A stretch of DNA of 33,207 nucleotides from Mycobacterium arosiense ATCC BAA-1401 = DSM 45069 (GTDB lineage Bacteria; Actinomycetota; Actinomycetes; Mycobacteriales; Mycobacteriaceae): positions 1-33,207 of the forward strand of contig NZ_MVHG01000058.1 of NCBI RefSeq assembly GCF_002086125.1. Reading direction: 5' to 3'. Below the pieces are notes generated by a model. The model worked only from the letters and a program-made list of their open reading frames with translations. It was not told the origin of the DNA and ran no database searches. This document shows positions 24,357-31,889 of this stretch, one piece after another (within the stretch, counting starts at the first letter, position 1; each line of letters starts with the position of its first letter). Made by a program: the position numbers and the translations under genes.

Positions 24357-24850
24357 GCGGGGTTGCGCAGCACCCGCCAGGCCGCGAGCTTGGCCCCCGG
24401 CCGCATCACATGAGCCGGGCTGGTCGACGGCAGTCGCTGTAAATGAATTTGATCGGGCGCCGCCGCCAGCCTGCGGAACAGGCCGGCGGCCTTGGCGCCG
24501 TTGAAATACACCGCCGCGATCGCGGGGTGGCGCGCGAAGAATTCGCCAAAATCGTTGACCACCAGGCTCTCTGGCTGGATCGCCGAGTCCGCGCTACCGG
24601 CCCGGCGGCACGCGTGGAGCACATCCCACAGGGCGACACCGTGCGATCGCAGTGCCACCAGCCGTCCCTCGTAGGCCTCGGCCGCGTCGAAGCCGAACAA
24701 CTCGCCGGTGATCGACCAGAACGCGTTGCGTGGATTTGCGTAGTACTGGCCGGCCACTAATGATTGCGCGCTGGGAAACGAGCCCAGGATCAGTATCCGG
24801 GCTCGCTCGTCGACGACCGGCGGGAATCCCCGCAGCAGCGGTGCGTTCAT
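24353..24850 (-). CDS. DNA-deoxyinosine glycosylase (family 6 UDG / HDG type)
   Basis: A 165-residue member of the uracil-DNA glycosylase superfamily most like hypoxanthine-DNA glycosylases, which excise deaminated adenine. Motif 1 reads ILILGSFPSAQSLVAGQYYA with the following NPRNAFW, placing Asn42 at the catalytic position used in this family. The C-terminal motif is LPSTSPA. Between them lie VALWDVLHACRRAGSADSAI and VYFNGAKAAGLFRRL, conserved in the group. The ATG at 24850 was chosen; a GTG directly before it (24853) is equally in frame. It is convergent with amiB2, overlapping at the stops, and divergent from the cyclase gene (41 bp). I do not recall a counterpart between Rv1263 and Rv1264 in M. 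tuberculosis, so it is probably an insertion here or a loss there. Confidence 0.85.
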   Translation of the reverse strand: MNAPLLRGFPPVVDERARILILGSFPSAQSLVAGQYYANPRNAFWSITGELFGFDAAEAYEGRLVALRSHGVALWDVLHACRRAGSADSAIQPESLVVNDFGEFFARHPAIAAVYFNGAKAAGLFRRLAAAPDQIHLQRLPSTSPAHVMRPGAKLAAWRVLRNPA

Positions 24851-24878
24851 CACCTCACATCATGGCTGGCCCGCGTTG

Positions 24879-24884
24879 TAGGTT
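24879..24884 (+). promoter_or_regulatory. Candidate -10 element giving a leaderless cyclase mRNA
   Basis: TAGGTT fits TANNNT and ends 7 nt before the GTG at 24892. This supports that codon over upstream in-frame starts, which would lie inside the divergent glycosylase gene. Confidence 0.45.
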
Positions 24885-24891
24885 GACGAAC

Positions 24892-26013
24892 GTGCAGGAC
24901 GGGGCCGACCAGAATATCGACGATCTGCTCGAGGGGCTCGAGGGAGCCGCGCGCACGGAGCGCGCCGAATTGGTGAGGTGGCTGCTCGAGCAGGGCATCA
25001 CCACCGAGGAGATCCGGACCACCAATCCGCCCCTGTTGCTGGCCACCCGCCATCTCATCGGCGATGACGGCACCTACGTGTCCACCCGGGAGATCAGCGA
25101 GGCCCATGGCATTGACCTGGGGTTGTTGCAGCGCGTGCAGCGCGCGATCGGTCTGGTTCGCGTAGACGACCCGGACGCGGTCGTTCACATGCGCGCCGAC
25201 GGCGAAGCCGCCGCCTTCTCCCAGCGATTCGTCGAGCTGGGGCTGGATCCCGAACAGGTGGTCCTGGTGGTTCGGGTGCTGGCCGAAGGTTTGTCGCGGG
25301 CCGCCGAAGTCATGCGCTACACAGCGCTTTCGGCGATCATGCGACCGGGGGCCAGCGAGCTCGAAATCGCCAAGGCGTCAAAGGCTTTGGTGGGGAAGAT
25401 CGCGCCCATGCTCGGCCCGATGATCGAGCACATGTTGTTCATGCAGCTGCGCCACATGATGGAAACCGAGGCGATCAATGCCGCGGAGCGGGCCGCCGGT
25501 GAGCCGCTACCCGGGGCGCGCCAAATCACCGTTGCCTTCGCGGATCTGGTCGGCTTCACCCGGATCGGCGAGGCGGTCTCACCCGAGGAGTTGGGGCATC
25601 TGGCGAATCGGCTGGCCATCCTCGCCCGGGACATGACGGTGCCGCCGGTGCGGTTCATCAAGACCATCGGCGACGCCGTCATGTTCGTCTGCCCCGATCC
25701 GCTGCCGTTGCTCGACGTCATCGTGAAGCTGGTCGAAGCCGTCGACACCGACAACGACTTTCCCCGGCTGCGGGCGGGGGTGGCCTCCGGCATGGCGGTC
25801 AGCCGGGCCGGAGATTGGTTCGGCAGCCCGGTCAACGTGGCGAGCCGCGTCACCAACGTGGCGCGCCCGGGCACGGTCCTGGTCGCGGATTCGGTCTGGG
25901 ACGTCATCGAAGAGCGCGGTGAGTTCTCCGGCTCATTCGCCGGCGCCCGGCGCCTGAAGGGCATCAAGAACGAGGTGAAGCTCTTCCGCGTCCGGCGCGG
26001 CGATGGCGGCTGA
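24892..26013 (+). CDS. Class III adenylyl cyclase with N-terminal regulatory domain (Rv1264 type)
   Basis: A 373-residue cyclase that makes cAMP from ATP. Residues about 1-205 match the helical regulatory domain of Rv1264, which inhibits the catalytic domain until the pH falls (known for Rv1264). Residues about 210-370 are the catalytic homology domain: metal-binding Asp218 (AFADLVGFT) and Asp261 (TIGDAV), adenine-specifying Lys257 and Asp308 (AGDWFG), and transition-state Asn315 and Arg319 (NVASR). All six catalytic positions are therefore present, and it should work as a homodimer. Soluble; no membrane segment. The GTG start at 24892 is preceded by a TANNNT element. The C-terminus ends earlier than in Rv1264 (about 397). 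abmR lies 335 bp downstream on the same strand. Confidence 0.93.
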   Translation: MQDGADQNIDDLLEGLEGAARTERAELVRWLLEQGITTEEIRTTNPPLLLATRHLIGDDGTYVSTREISEAHGIDLGLLQRVQRAIGLVRVDDPDAVVHMRADGEAAAFSQRFVELGLDPEQVVLVVRVLAEGLSRAAEVMRYTALSAIMRPGASELEIAKASKALVGKIAPMLGPMIEHMLFMQLRHMMETEAINAAERAAGEPLPGARQITVAFADLVGFTRIGEAVSPEELGHLANRLAILARDMTVPPVRFIKTIGDAVMFVCPDPLPLLDVIVKLVEAVDTDNDFPRLRAGVASGMAVSRAGDWFGSPVNVASRVTNVARPGTVLVADSVWDVIEERGEFSGSFAGARRLKGIKNEVKLFRVRRGDGG

Positions 26014-26176
26014 CGGCCGCGCTGCTTCGGCGAAACCGGGTGGCCGACGCATGGGCAGGCCCGGTGCGACTCTAGGGGGCGTTTGACTACGTCTTATGCG
26101 TGTCCTACGCGGCCGGATTCCTACCCCGTGTTCCAGCGCTTCGAATTGGTCGCTTCCCGGGCCTGCTTCGGTACCT

Positions 26177-26222
26177 AAAATACGCCGACCAGCAGCCCGG
26201 ATCAACGGGTTTTCCGGGTCGG
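26177..26222 (-). terminator. Intrinsic terminator-like hairpin, minus strand
   Basis: On the minus strand CCGACC (26222-26217) pairs with GGTCGG (26190-26185), with a nested alternative CCCGG/CCGGG inside, and the hairpin is followed by CGTATTTTAG. The opposite strand lacks a T-run, so the signal is directional and would end an abmR-divergent transcript. Confidence 0.5.
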
Positions 26223-26310
26223 TCCGTGTCCTCGAGAACCCCGTGGCGCCGGCGTCGCGACCGCGACCGACACGTCCGCGGCGGTCCGTCGTTTCGCTGC
26301 CCGTGAACGG
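26177..26310 (-). ncRNA. Candidate Mcr11-type small RNA (by position and terminator)
   Basis: The 335-bp region 26014-26348 contains no credible gene. In M. tuberculosis the sRNA Mcr11 is transcribed from the minus strand between Rv1264 and Rv1265 (AbmR) and is activated by AbmR (established). Here the minus strand has a terminator-like hairpin at 26222-26185 followed by TATTTT. Counting from about 36 bp upstream of the abmR ATG, as I recall for M. tuberculosis, gives a transcript of about 130 nt. The 5' end is an estimate; no certain -10 was found. I cannot align the sequence to Mcr11 from memory, so this is a positional prediction. Confidence 0.4.
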
Positions 26311-26325
26311 ACATTCCCTAACCCA

Positions 26326-26346
26326 TGTAACGGTGTAATTATGTAA
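26326..26346. promoter_or_regulatory. Three TGTAA direct repeats, 8-bp period, before abmR
   Basis: TGTAA starts at 26326, 26334 and 26342 (TGTAACGG, TGTAATTA, TGTAATCA), in an AT-rich patch that ends 2 nt before the abmR ATG. Evenly spaced direct repeats of this kind are typical of binding sites for response regulators or other regulators that bind side by side. It lies in the shared abmR/sRNA control region. The bound protein is unknown. Confidence 0.55.
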
Positions 26347-26348
26347 TC

Positions 26349-26933
26349 ATGAAAGCCCATCACACACACGGGCGGCGGTACGGCCGCCCCGGCGGCTGGC
26401 AGCAGGCCCAGCAACCCGACGCCAGCGACGCAGCGGAGTGGTTCGCCGGACGTCTTCCGGAGAACTGGTTCGACGGCGACCCCACGGTGGTCGTCGACCG
26501 CGAAGAGATCACCGTCATCGGCAAGCTCCCGGACCCCGACAGCGCGGAATGCGAACCGAGCGAGGCACGCGCGGCCGGGCGAGCTTCGAGATTCCGCGAG
26601 GACACCCGTTCGGAGCGCATGCACATCGCCGACGAGGCGCAGGATCGCTACGGACGCAAGGTCTCCTGGGGTGTCGAGGTCGCCTCGACCGCGGGCACCG
26701 AGCGAATCCTGTTCACCCACATCGCAGTCCCGGTCATGACGCGGCTGAAGCAACCCGAACGTCAGGTGCTCGACACGTTGGTCGACGCCGGCGTCGCCCG
26801 TTCCCGCGCCGACGCCCTCGCCTGGTCGGTCAAGCTGGTCGGTGAGCACGCCGAAGAGTGGCTGGCCAAATTGCGCGACGCGATGGCGGCGGTCGACGAC
26901 CTACGCTCGCAGGGCCCCGACATTCAGTCGTGA
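26349..26933 (+). CDS. abmR: AbmR-type ATP-binding transcription regulator (Rv1265 type)
   Basis: A 194-residue protein matching Rv1265. Conserved core blocks: WFAGRLPENWFDGDPTVVVD (31-50), EEITVIGKL, RFRE, and RMHIADEAQDRYGRKVSWGV (90-109). Residues about 123-176 look like a ribbon-helix-helix DNA-binding domain: strand FTHIAVPVMTRL, then helices around RQVLDTLVDAGVARSRADAL. In M. tuberculosis AbmR is an ATP-responsive regulator that activates the divergent sRNA Mcr11 and is itself induced by cAMP (known). The location directly after a cyclase gene suits that circuit. The N-terminus (MKAHHTHGRRYGRPGG) is basic and variable. No Shine-Dalgarno precedes the ATG; three TGTAA repeats do. The protein is somewhat shorter than Rv1265 (about 226). 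Confidence 0.88.
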   Translation: MKAHHTHGRRYGRPGGWQQAQQPDASDAAEWFAGRLPENWFDGDPTVVVDREEITVIGKLPDPDSAECEPSEARAAGRASRFREDTRSERMHIADEAQDRYGRKVSWGVEVASTAGTERILFTHIAVPVMTRLKQPERQVLDTLVDAGVARSRADALAWSVKLVGEHAEEWLAKLRDAMAAVDDLRSQGPDIQS

Positions 26934-27002
26934 CAGGGCCGCAAGGCACCGCTAGCCCTCGGGCTTCTCGCTGTCGGAAAGGTGCACGATGCCGGCGACG
27001 GC

Positions 27003-27347
27003 TTAGGCGGGCTGACCGGAGAATTGCGGGCAATAGGCCTGGGTCGCCGCCAAGACCACATGGGCCGCCTGCGGCGGAGTCAGGCTGGTGTGCCGGAAGA
27101 TGTGGACGGTGACCGCGGTCGGCGTCTGGCCGGCGGCGAGTTCGGTGCATACCTGGTGGCCGGTCTGCACGGCGGCTTGGGTCGACGGGAAAGACACGCC
27201 GAGGCTTTGCATCTGGCTCAGGAATGCCTCATCGGCGGTCTGCACGGAGCTGGCGGCGGTCGTCCCGGCTAAGCCGACGGCCGCGAGCCCGATGGCGGCG
27301 GTGCCGATTGCGGTGGTGGCGATCGTCGTGATGCGGCTTGCGAACAT
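27003..27347 (-). CDS. Secreted DUF732 protein (Rv1271c type)
   Basis: A 114-residue exported protein. The ATG at 27347 follows AAAGGGG at an 8-nt distance. The signal peptide is FASRITTIATTAIGTAAIGL and continues hydrophobic to about residue 33 (AGTTAAS). The mature part begins near VQTADEAFLSQMQSLGV, the standard DUF732 opening, and has two cysteines (QVCTEL and AYCPQF) that likely form a disulfide. DUF732 proteins are small mycobacterial secreted proteins of unknown function. It is convergent with abmR (69-bp gap) and upstream of nothing on its strand. In M. tuberculosis the pknH/embR block separates the corresponding genes. Confidence 0.88.
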   Translation of the reverse strand: MFASRITTIATTAIGTAAIGLAAVGLAGTTAASSVQTADEAFLSQMQSLGVSFPSTQAAVQTGHQVCTELAAGQTPTAVTVHIFRHTSLTPPQAAHVVLAATQAYCPQFSGQPA

Positions 27348-27478
27348 TGCTGCCACCCCTTTCAGGTGCGTTATTGAATAGGACGATCCCAGCGTCTCGT
27401 TTGTTCCGTGGTGTCTTCTCAATAACTTCTTGGTAGCGATCGCGGACGCTTATCAATGCCCCCGCGAGACGCGCGGCG

Positions 27479-29386
27479 TTACGTCTGCGTCATCTCGTAA
27501 TACGTGCCGCGCCGGGCGAGTAGTTCAGCGTGATTGCCTTGTTCGACGATCCGGCCGGCCTCGACGACAACGATGCGGTCGGCATCGCGAATCGTCGAAA
27601 GCCGGTGCGCGATAACGAAACTCGTGCGGTCACGGCGCAGTTCGCACGTTGCGTGCTGGATGAGCGCCTCGGTGCGGGTATCGACCGAGCTGGTTGCCTC
27701 GTCCAGAATCAACAACTGCGGGCGGGCGAGAAACGCGCGTGCGATGGTGATGAGTTGCTTTTCGCCGGCGCTGATGTTGCCGCCGTCACCGCTGATCCGG
27801 GTCTGGTAGCCGGCGGGCAAGGTCCGCACAAAATTGTCGACGTAGGCGGCCTTGGCCGCGTCGAGGATCTCGTCCTCACCGGCGTCGGGACGCCCGTAGG
27901 CGATGTTTTCCGCGATCGTCCCGTCGAAGAGCCAGGTGTCCTGCAGCACCATGCCGATTCGCGACCGCAGCGACCGGCGATCCATCGTGCTGATGTCGAC
28001 CCCGTCGATCAAGATTCGGCCCGCGCCGACGTCATAGAACCGCATCAGCAGGTTCACCAACGTGGTTTTGCCCGCCCCGGTCGGCCCGACGATCGCCACC
28101 GTGTCACCCGGTTCGGCCACCATGGACAGGTCTGCGATCACCGGAGTGCCGGGGCGGTAGGCGAAGCTCACGTGAACGAACTCGACGCGTACACCGGGGC
28201 TCGCGCCGGCCGCGCCGATTGGGGCAAGGGCCGGGGGATCCGGCGTTTCCTCGGGCTCGTCGAGCAGCGCGAAAATACGCTCGGCGCTGGCCACCCCGGA
28301 TTGCAGGGTGTTGTACATGCCGGCGAGCTGGCTCAGCGGTGAGTTGAACTGTCGCACATATTGAATGAACGCCTGGATGTTGCCCAGGGTGATGTGGCCG
28401 GTGGCCACCTGCAGGCCGCCGACCACGGCGACGGCGACGTAGCCGAGGTTGCCGACGAACGTCGTCGCGGGTGCCACCAACCCGGAGAAGAATTGAGCGC
28501 CGAAACTGGCCTGGTAGACGTCGTCGTTGAGGGTGCGGAACTGCTCGCGCGCCGCCGCCTGGTGGCCGAACGTCGTGACCACCGTGAAACCGCTGTAGGT
28601 CTCCTCGATGTGGGCGTTCAGGCGTCCGACGCTGGTCCACTGCGCGACGAACAGTCGGTGGGAACGCCGCGCGATCGCCCGCGTCGCCATCAGTGACAGC
28701 GGCACCGTCAGCACGGTGATCACCACCAGCAGCGGCGAGATGGACAGCATCATCGCCAGCACCGCCACCACGGTCAGGATCGCGGTCAGCAGCTGGCTGA
28801 TCGTCATCGCCAGCGACGATTGGATGTTGTCGACGTCGTTGGTGACTCGGCTCAGCAACTCGCCGCGCTGGCGTCCGTCGAAGTAAGACAACGGCAGCCG
28901 GTGGATTTTGTCCTCGACATCGGAACGTAAGCCCACCATGGTGCGCTGCACGGTGACGTTGAGCAGCCGGCCCTGCATCCAAATCAGCAGCGCGGAAACG
29001 AGATAGAGCGCCAGCGCGAGCGCAAGCGTTCGTGCGACCGCCCCGAAGTCCACGCCATGACCGGGCACCACGTTCATCCCGGACAGCAAATCGGCGAAGG
29101 TATTGGCGCCGCGGCCGCGTGCTGCAGCGACGGCCTGGGCCTTGGTTATTCCGGCGGGCAGTTGGCGCCCGATGACACCGTTGAACAGCAAGTCGGTGGC
29201 GTGCCCCAGGATCCGCGGGACGACCACGCCGATCGCCGTGCCGGTGATACCCAAGCTGATGACCGCGATGCACAACCGTCGTTGCGGCGCAAGCCGTTTC
29301 ACCAGGCGGGCGGCCGATCCCCAGAAGTCACGGGAACGGGTTGCCGGGGCCGTCCGGTTGGCCGCCTGGGTGGCCGCGCGCGTCAC
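27479..29386 (-). CDS. ABC exporter half-transporter with catalytic NBD (Rv1272c type)
   Basis: A 635-residue type IV ABC exporter half: six TM segments (about 35-375) followed by a nucleotide-binding domain. A long extracytoplasmic loop of about 50 residues lies between TM1 and TM2 (about 65-115). Walker A GPTGAGKT is at 434-441. The signature is degenerate, ISAGEKQ (538-544) instead of LSGGQ. Walker B is canonical with catalytic Glu563 (LLILDEAT), and the switch His594 is in IAHRLST. The start is the GTG at 29386, overlapping the stop of the upstream ABC gene by 4 nt (GTGA); a longer opening to 29461 is rejected. Together with that gene it should form a heterodimeric exporter, probably for lipids or drugs, with this half supplying the hydrolytic Glu. 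Confidence 0.93.
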   Translation of the reverse strand: MTRAATQAANRTAPATRSRDFWGSAARLVKRLAPQRRLCIAVISLGITGTAIGVVVPRILGHATDLLFNGVIGRQLPAGITKAQAVAAARGRGANTFADLLSGMNVVPGHGVDFGAVARTLALALALYLVSALLIWMQGRLLNVTVQRTMVGLRSDVEDKIHRLPLSYFDGRQRGELLSRVTNDVDNIQSSLAMTISQLLTAILTVVAVLAMMLSISPLLVVITVLTVPLSLMATRAIARRSHRLFVAQWTSVGRLNAHIEETYSGFTVVTTFGHQAAAREQFRTLNDDVYQASFGAQFFSGLVAPATTFVGNLGYVAVAVVGGLQVATGHITLGNIQAFIQYVRQFNSPLSQLAGMYNTLQSGVASAERIFALLDEPEETPDPPALAPIGAAGASPGVRVEFVHVSFAYRPGTPVIADLSMVAEPGDTVAIVGPTGAGKTTLVNLLMRFYDVGAGRILIDGVDISTMDRRSLRSRIGMVLQDTWLFDGTIAENIAYGRPDAGEDEILDAAKAAYVDNFVRTLPAGYQTRISGDGGNISAGEKQLITIARAFLARPQLLILDEATSSVDTRTEALIQHATCELRRDRTSFVIAHRLSTIRDADRIVVVEAGRIVEQGNHAELLARRGTYYEMTQT

Positions 29387-31149
29387 GGCGTGCCCCCGAC
29401 TCGACCGGATCGCACGGCGCCGATCGACTGCGAGTCGGCGAATTCGGCGTAGGTGGTGCAATCGGTCAGCAGTGACTCGTGCGTGCCGGCGCCCACCAGC
29501 TTGCCGTTGTCGATCACGATCACCTGGTCTGCTGTGGATGCGATCGAAATACGTTGTGTGACAACGATGACGGTGGCGTCACCGGCCACCTCCCGTAACG
29601 AGGCGCGGACCCGTGCGTCGGTGCGCGCATCGAGCGCGGCGAACGAGTCGTCGAACAAATAGATGGCCGGGCGGCGGATGACCGCGCGGGCAATGGCGAG
29701 TCGTTGCCGCTGCCCGCCGGAGAAGTTGATACCGCCCTGGGCCACCCGCATCTGCAGCCCGTCATCGTGGGCCCGCACGAAATCGTCGGCGGCGGCCACC
29801 CGCAACGCCTCCCACATCTGTTCCTCGGTAAGCGTCTGGTGCGGGGCGGCGCCATAGCGCAGGTTGTCCGCGACCGTCCCGGAAAACAGGTAGCCGCGCT
29901 GGGGAACCAGCCCGATCGCCGACCACAGCCGCTCGATCCGGTAATCGCGGACGTCGATGCCGTCGACCGAGACGGCGCCGCCGGTCACGTCGTAGAGCCG
30001 GCAGATCAGCGACACCAGCGTCGACTTGCCCGAGCCGGTGCTGCCGATGATGGCGGTGGTGGTTCCGGGCACCGCCGTCAGCGAAATGTCCTGCAGCACG
30101 GGGCGATCAGCGCCCGGGTAGGTGAACGTCGCGCCGTCCAGGCGCACCGTTCCGGTGATGGCGCCGCGCGGCGAGCGCGGATTCGGCGGGTCGGCCACCG
30201 CGGGGCGGGTGGCGAGTACCTCGCTGATCCGCTCGGCGCACACCGAGGCGCGCGGCAATACCACCAGCGTCATCGTCGCCATCAACACCGCCATCAGGAT
30301 CTGGGTGAAGTAGGCCAGGAAGGCGGTCAGCGAACCGACCTGCATCTGGCCGCGGTCGATGCGCAACCCGCCAAACCAGATCAGCGCGACGCTGGACACG
30401 TTGATCGTCAGCGTGGTCACCGGCAGCATCAACGCTTGCCAGTTGCCCGCGGTCAGTGCGGTGTGCGACAGCGCGGTGTTGGCGCGGGCGAAGCGGTCAC
30501 GTTCGAAACCCTCCCGCGCGAACGCGCGGACCACCCGTACGCCGGCCAGCTGGTCGCGCATCACCCTGTTGATGCCATCGATCAGGCCCTGCATCCGGCG
30601 GAACAGCGGCAACATGTGCGACATCACCCAATAGTTGGCCACCGCCATGATCGGCACGCTGATCAGCAGCAGCCAGGTCAGCGCGGCCTCCTGGCGGACG
30701 GCCATGAAAATCCCGCCGAGGCACATGATCGGGGCCGTCACCAGCACGGTGCCGCTTATCTGGACCAAGTATTGGATTTGCCGCACGTCGTTGGTGCTGC
30801 GCGTCAGTAGTGTGGGCGCCCCGAACCGGGCGGTCTCGCGTTCGGAAAAGCGGGTGACGTGTTCGAACATGGCGGCGCGCAGGTCGCGACCGAAGCCCAT
30901 CCCGGTGCGCGAGCCGAAATAGACCGCCCCGACCGAGCACAGCACCTGCATCGCGGTGACCCCGAGCATGACCATGCCGAGCCGGACGATTGTGGCGGTA
31001 TCGCCCTTGGCCACACCCTCGTCGATGATGGCGGCGTTGACGGTCGGCAGATAGAGCGACGCGAGGTTGCCGATCAGCTGCAGCACCATCAGCACCGCCA
31101 CCAGCCGTCGATACGGCTGGATGTACTGGCGCAGCAGTGCCAGGAGCAT
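29383..31149 (-). CDS. ABC exporter half-transporter with degenerate NBD (Rv1273c type)
   Basis: A 588-residue ABC half-exporter, six TM segments then an NBD. Walker A GSTGSGKST is at 369-377 and the signature is canonical, FSGGQ (476-480). Walker B reads YLFDDSF with Asp501 in place of the catalytic Glu, and the switch position is Gln532 (VVTQR) instead of His. These are the marks of the non-hydrolysing site in asymmetric exporters such as TM287/288. The ATG at 31149 aligns with the M. tuberculosis N-terminus; the opening to 31215 is rejected. It is first in a two-gene operon with the catalytic partner (4-nt overlap) and divergent from lprB (182-bp gap). Confidence 0.93.
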   Translation of the reverse strand: MLLALLRQYIQPYRRLVAVLMVLQLIGNLASLYLPTVNAAIIDEGVAKGDTATIVRLGMVMLGVTAMQVLCSVGAVYFGSRTGMGFGRDLRAAMFEHVTRFSERETARFGAPTLLTRSTNDVRQIQYLVQISGTVLVTAPIMCLGGIFMAVRQEAALTWLLLISVPIMAVANYWVMSHMLPLFRRMQGLIDGINRVMRDQLAGVRVVRAFAREGFERDRFARANTALSHTALTAGNWQALMLPVTTLTINVSSVALIWFGGLRIDRGQMQVGSLTAFLAYFTQILMAVLMATMTLVVLPRASVCAERISEVLATRPAVADPPNPRSPRGAITGTVRLDGATFTYPGADRPVLQDISLTAVPGTTTAIIGSTGSGKSTLVSLICRLYDVTGGAVSVDGIDVRDYRIERLWSAIGLVPQRGYLFSGTVADNLRYGAAPHQTLTEEQMWEALRVAAADDFVRAHDDGLQMRVAQGGINFSGGQRQRLAIARAVIRRPAIYLFDDSFAALDARTDARVRASLREVAGDATVIVVTQRISIASTADQVIVIDNGKLVGAGTHESLLTDCTTYAEFADSQSIGAVRSGRVGGTP

Positions 31150-31281
31150 GGGGTAACTGTCGCATACCGGTCCCGCGGCCGTCCTCGCCAACCGCCGGAC
31201 GGTCAAAGTCCGCACCCCACGCGTTTGCGGCCCCGAAATGGCTGCTCAGGCGCGTCGGTGGTTGACCCGCTGGGCTGCCGC

Positions 31282-31287
31282 TACAGT
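31282..31287 (+). promoter_or_regulatory. Candidate -10 element for lprB-lprC
   Basis: TACAGT fits TANNNT. A GTG at 31293 lies 5 nt downstream and is in frame with lprB, giving a 198-residue leaderless form; the preferred GTG at 31332 would then have a leader of about 39 nt. TTGACC at 31262-31267 resembles a -35, but the 14-bp spacer is short. Confidence 0.4.
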
Positions 31288-31331
31288 GCATCGTGTGGAC
31301 CAGCAGCGGGCGGAGCGGAAGCAGGGTAGCG

Positions 31332-31889
31332 GTGCGGCGTAGCACGAGGGCGCTGGCTTTCGTGGCGTCAGCAGTGACGATCCTGATCCCCGCGGCTGCG
31401 GGCTGCTCCGATTCCGGCGGTAACAAACCGGGCGCGACGGCGCCGTCGACGCCGCAGAGCGGGCAGGGCAACCACGGCGCGATGTTCCCGCAGTGCGGCG
31501 GCATCAGCGACCAGACCGTAGCGGAGCTCACCAAGGTCACCGGGCTGATCAACACCGCCCGCAACTCCGTGGGCTGCCAGTGGCTCGCCGGTGGCGGCAT
31601 CCTGGGGCCGCACTTCTCCTTCTCCTGGTATCGCGGTAGCCCCATTGGTCGTGAACGCAAGACCGAGGAGCTTTCGCGTGCCAGCGTCGATGACATCAAC
31701 ATCAACGGCCACGGCGGTTTCATCGCCATCGGCAACGAGCCCAACCTGGGCGACTCGCTGTGCGAGGTGGGCATTCAATTCCAGGACGACTTCATCGAGT
31801 GGTCGATCAGTTTCAGTCAGAAGCCGTTCCCGCCGCCGTGCGACATAGCGAAGGAACTGGCTCGTCAGTCGATTGCGAATTCGAAATGA
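31332..31889 (+). CDS. lprB: Lipoprotein LprB (DUF3558)
   Basis: A 185-residue lipoprotein, the same length as Rv1274. The signal is basic VRRSTR, hydrophobic ALAFVASAVTILIP, and lipobox AAGC with Cys25. The mature protein has the DUF3558 pattern: FPQCGGISDQTVAELTKVTG, SVGCQWLAGGG, FSFSWYRGSPIGRERKTEEL and a late conserved LCEVGIQF. The cysteines probably form disulfides. The GTG at 31332 was chosen because length and N-terminus match LprB; an in-frame GTG at 31293 with an adjacent TANNNT is an alternative. It overlaps lprC by 4 nt. Divergent from the ABC exporter genes; a functional link to the exporter is possible but unproven. Confidence 0.9.
   Translation: MRRSTRALAFVASAVTILIPAAAGCSDSGGNKPGATAPSTPQSGQGNHGAMFPQCGGISDQTVAELTKVTGLINTARNSVGCQWLAGGGILGPHFSFSWYRGSPIGRERKTEELSRASVDDININGHGGFIAIGNEPNLGDSLCEVGIQFQDDFIEWSISFSQKPFPPPCDIAKELARQSIANSK

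Noticed and set aside
26301..26320. CRP-like site in the abmR/sRNA region (GTGAACGGACATT)
   Set aside because: Only one half resembles the TGTGA-N6-TCACA pattern; the other half is missing, so it was not annotated.
26202..26849. 215-codon minus-strand frame opposite abmR
   Set aside because: Shadow of abmR on the other strand; the non-coding part is better explained by a possible sRNA.
26951..26970. Terminator between abmR and the DUF732 gene (AGCCCTCGGGCT)
   Set aside because: The stem is only 4 bp with a 4-nt loop and no T-run; too weak to call.
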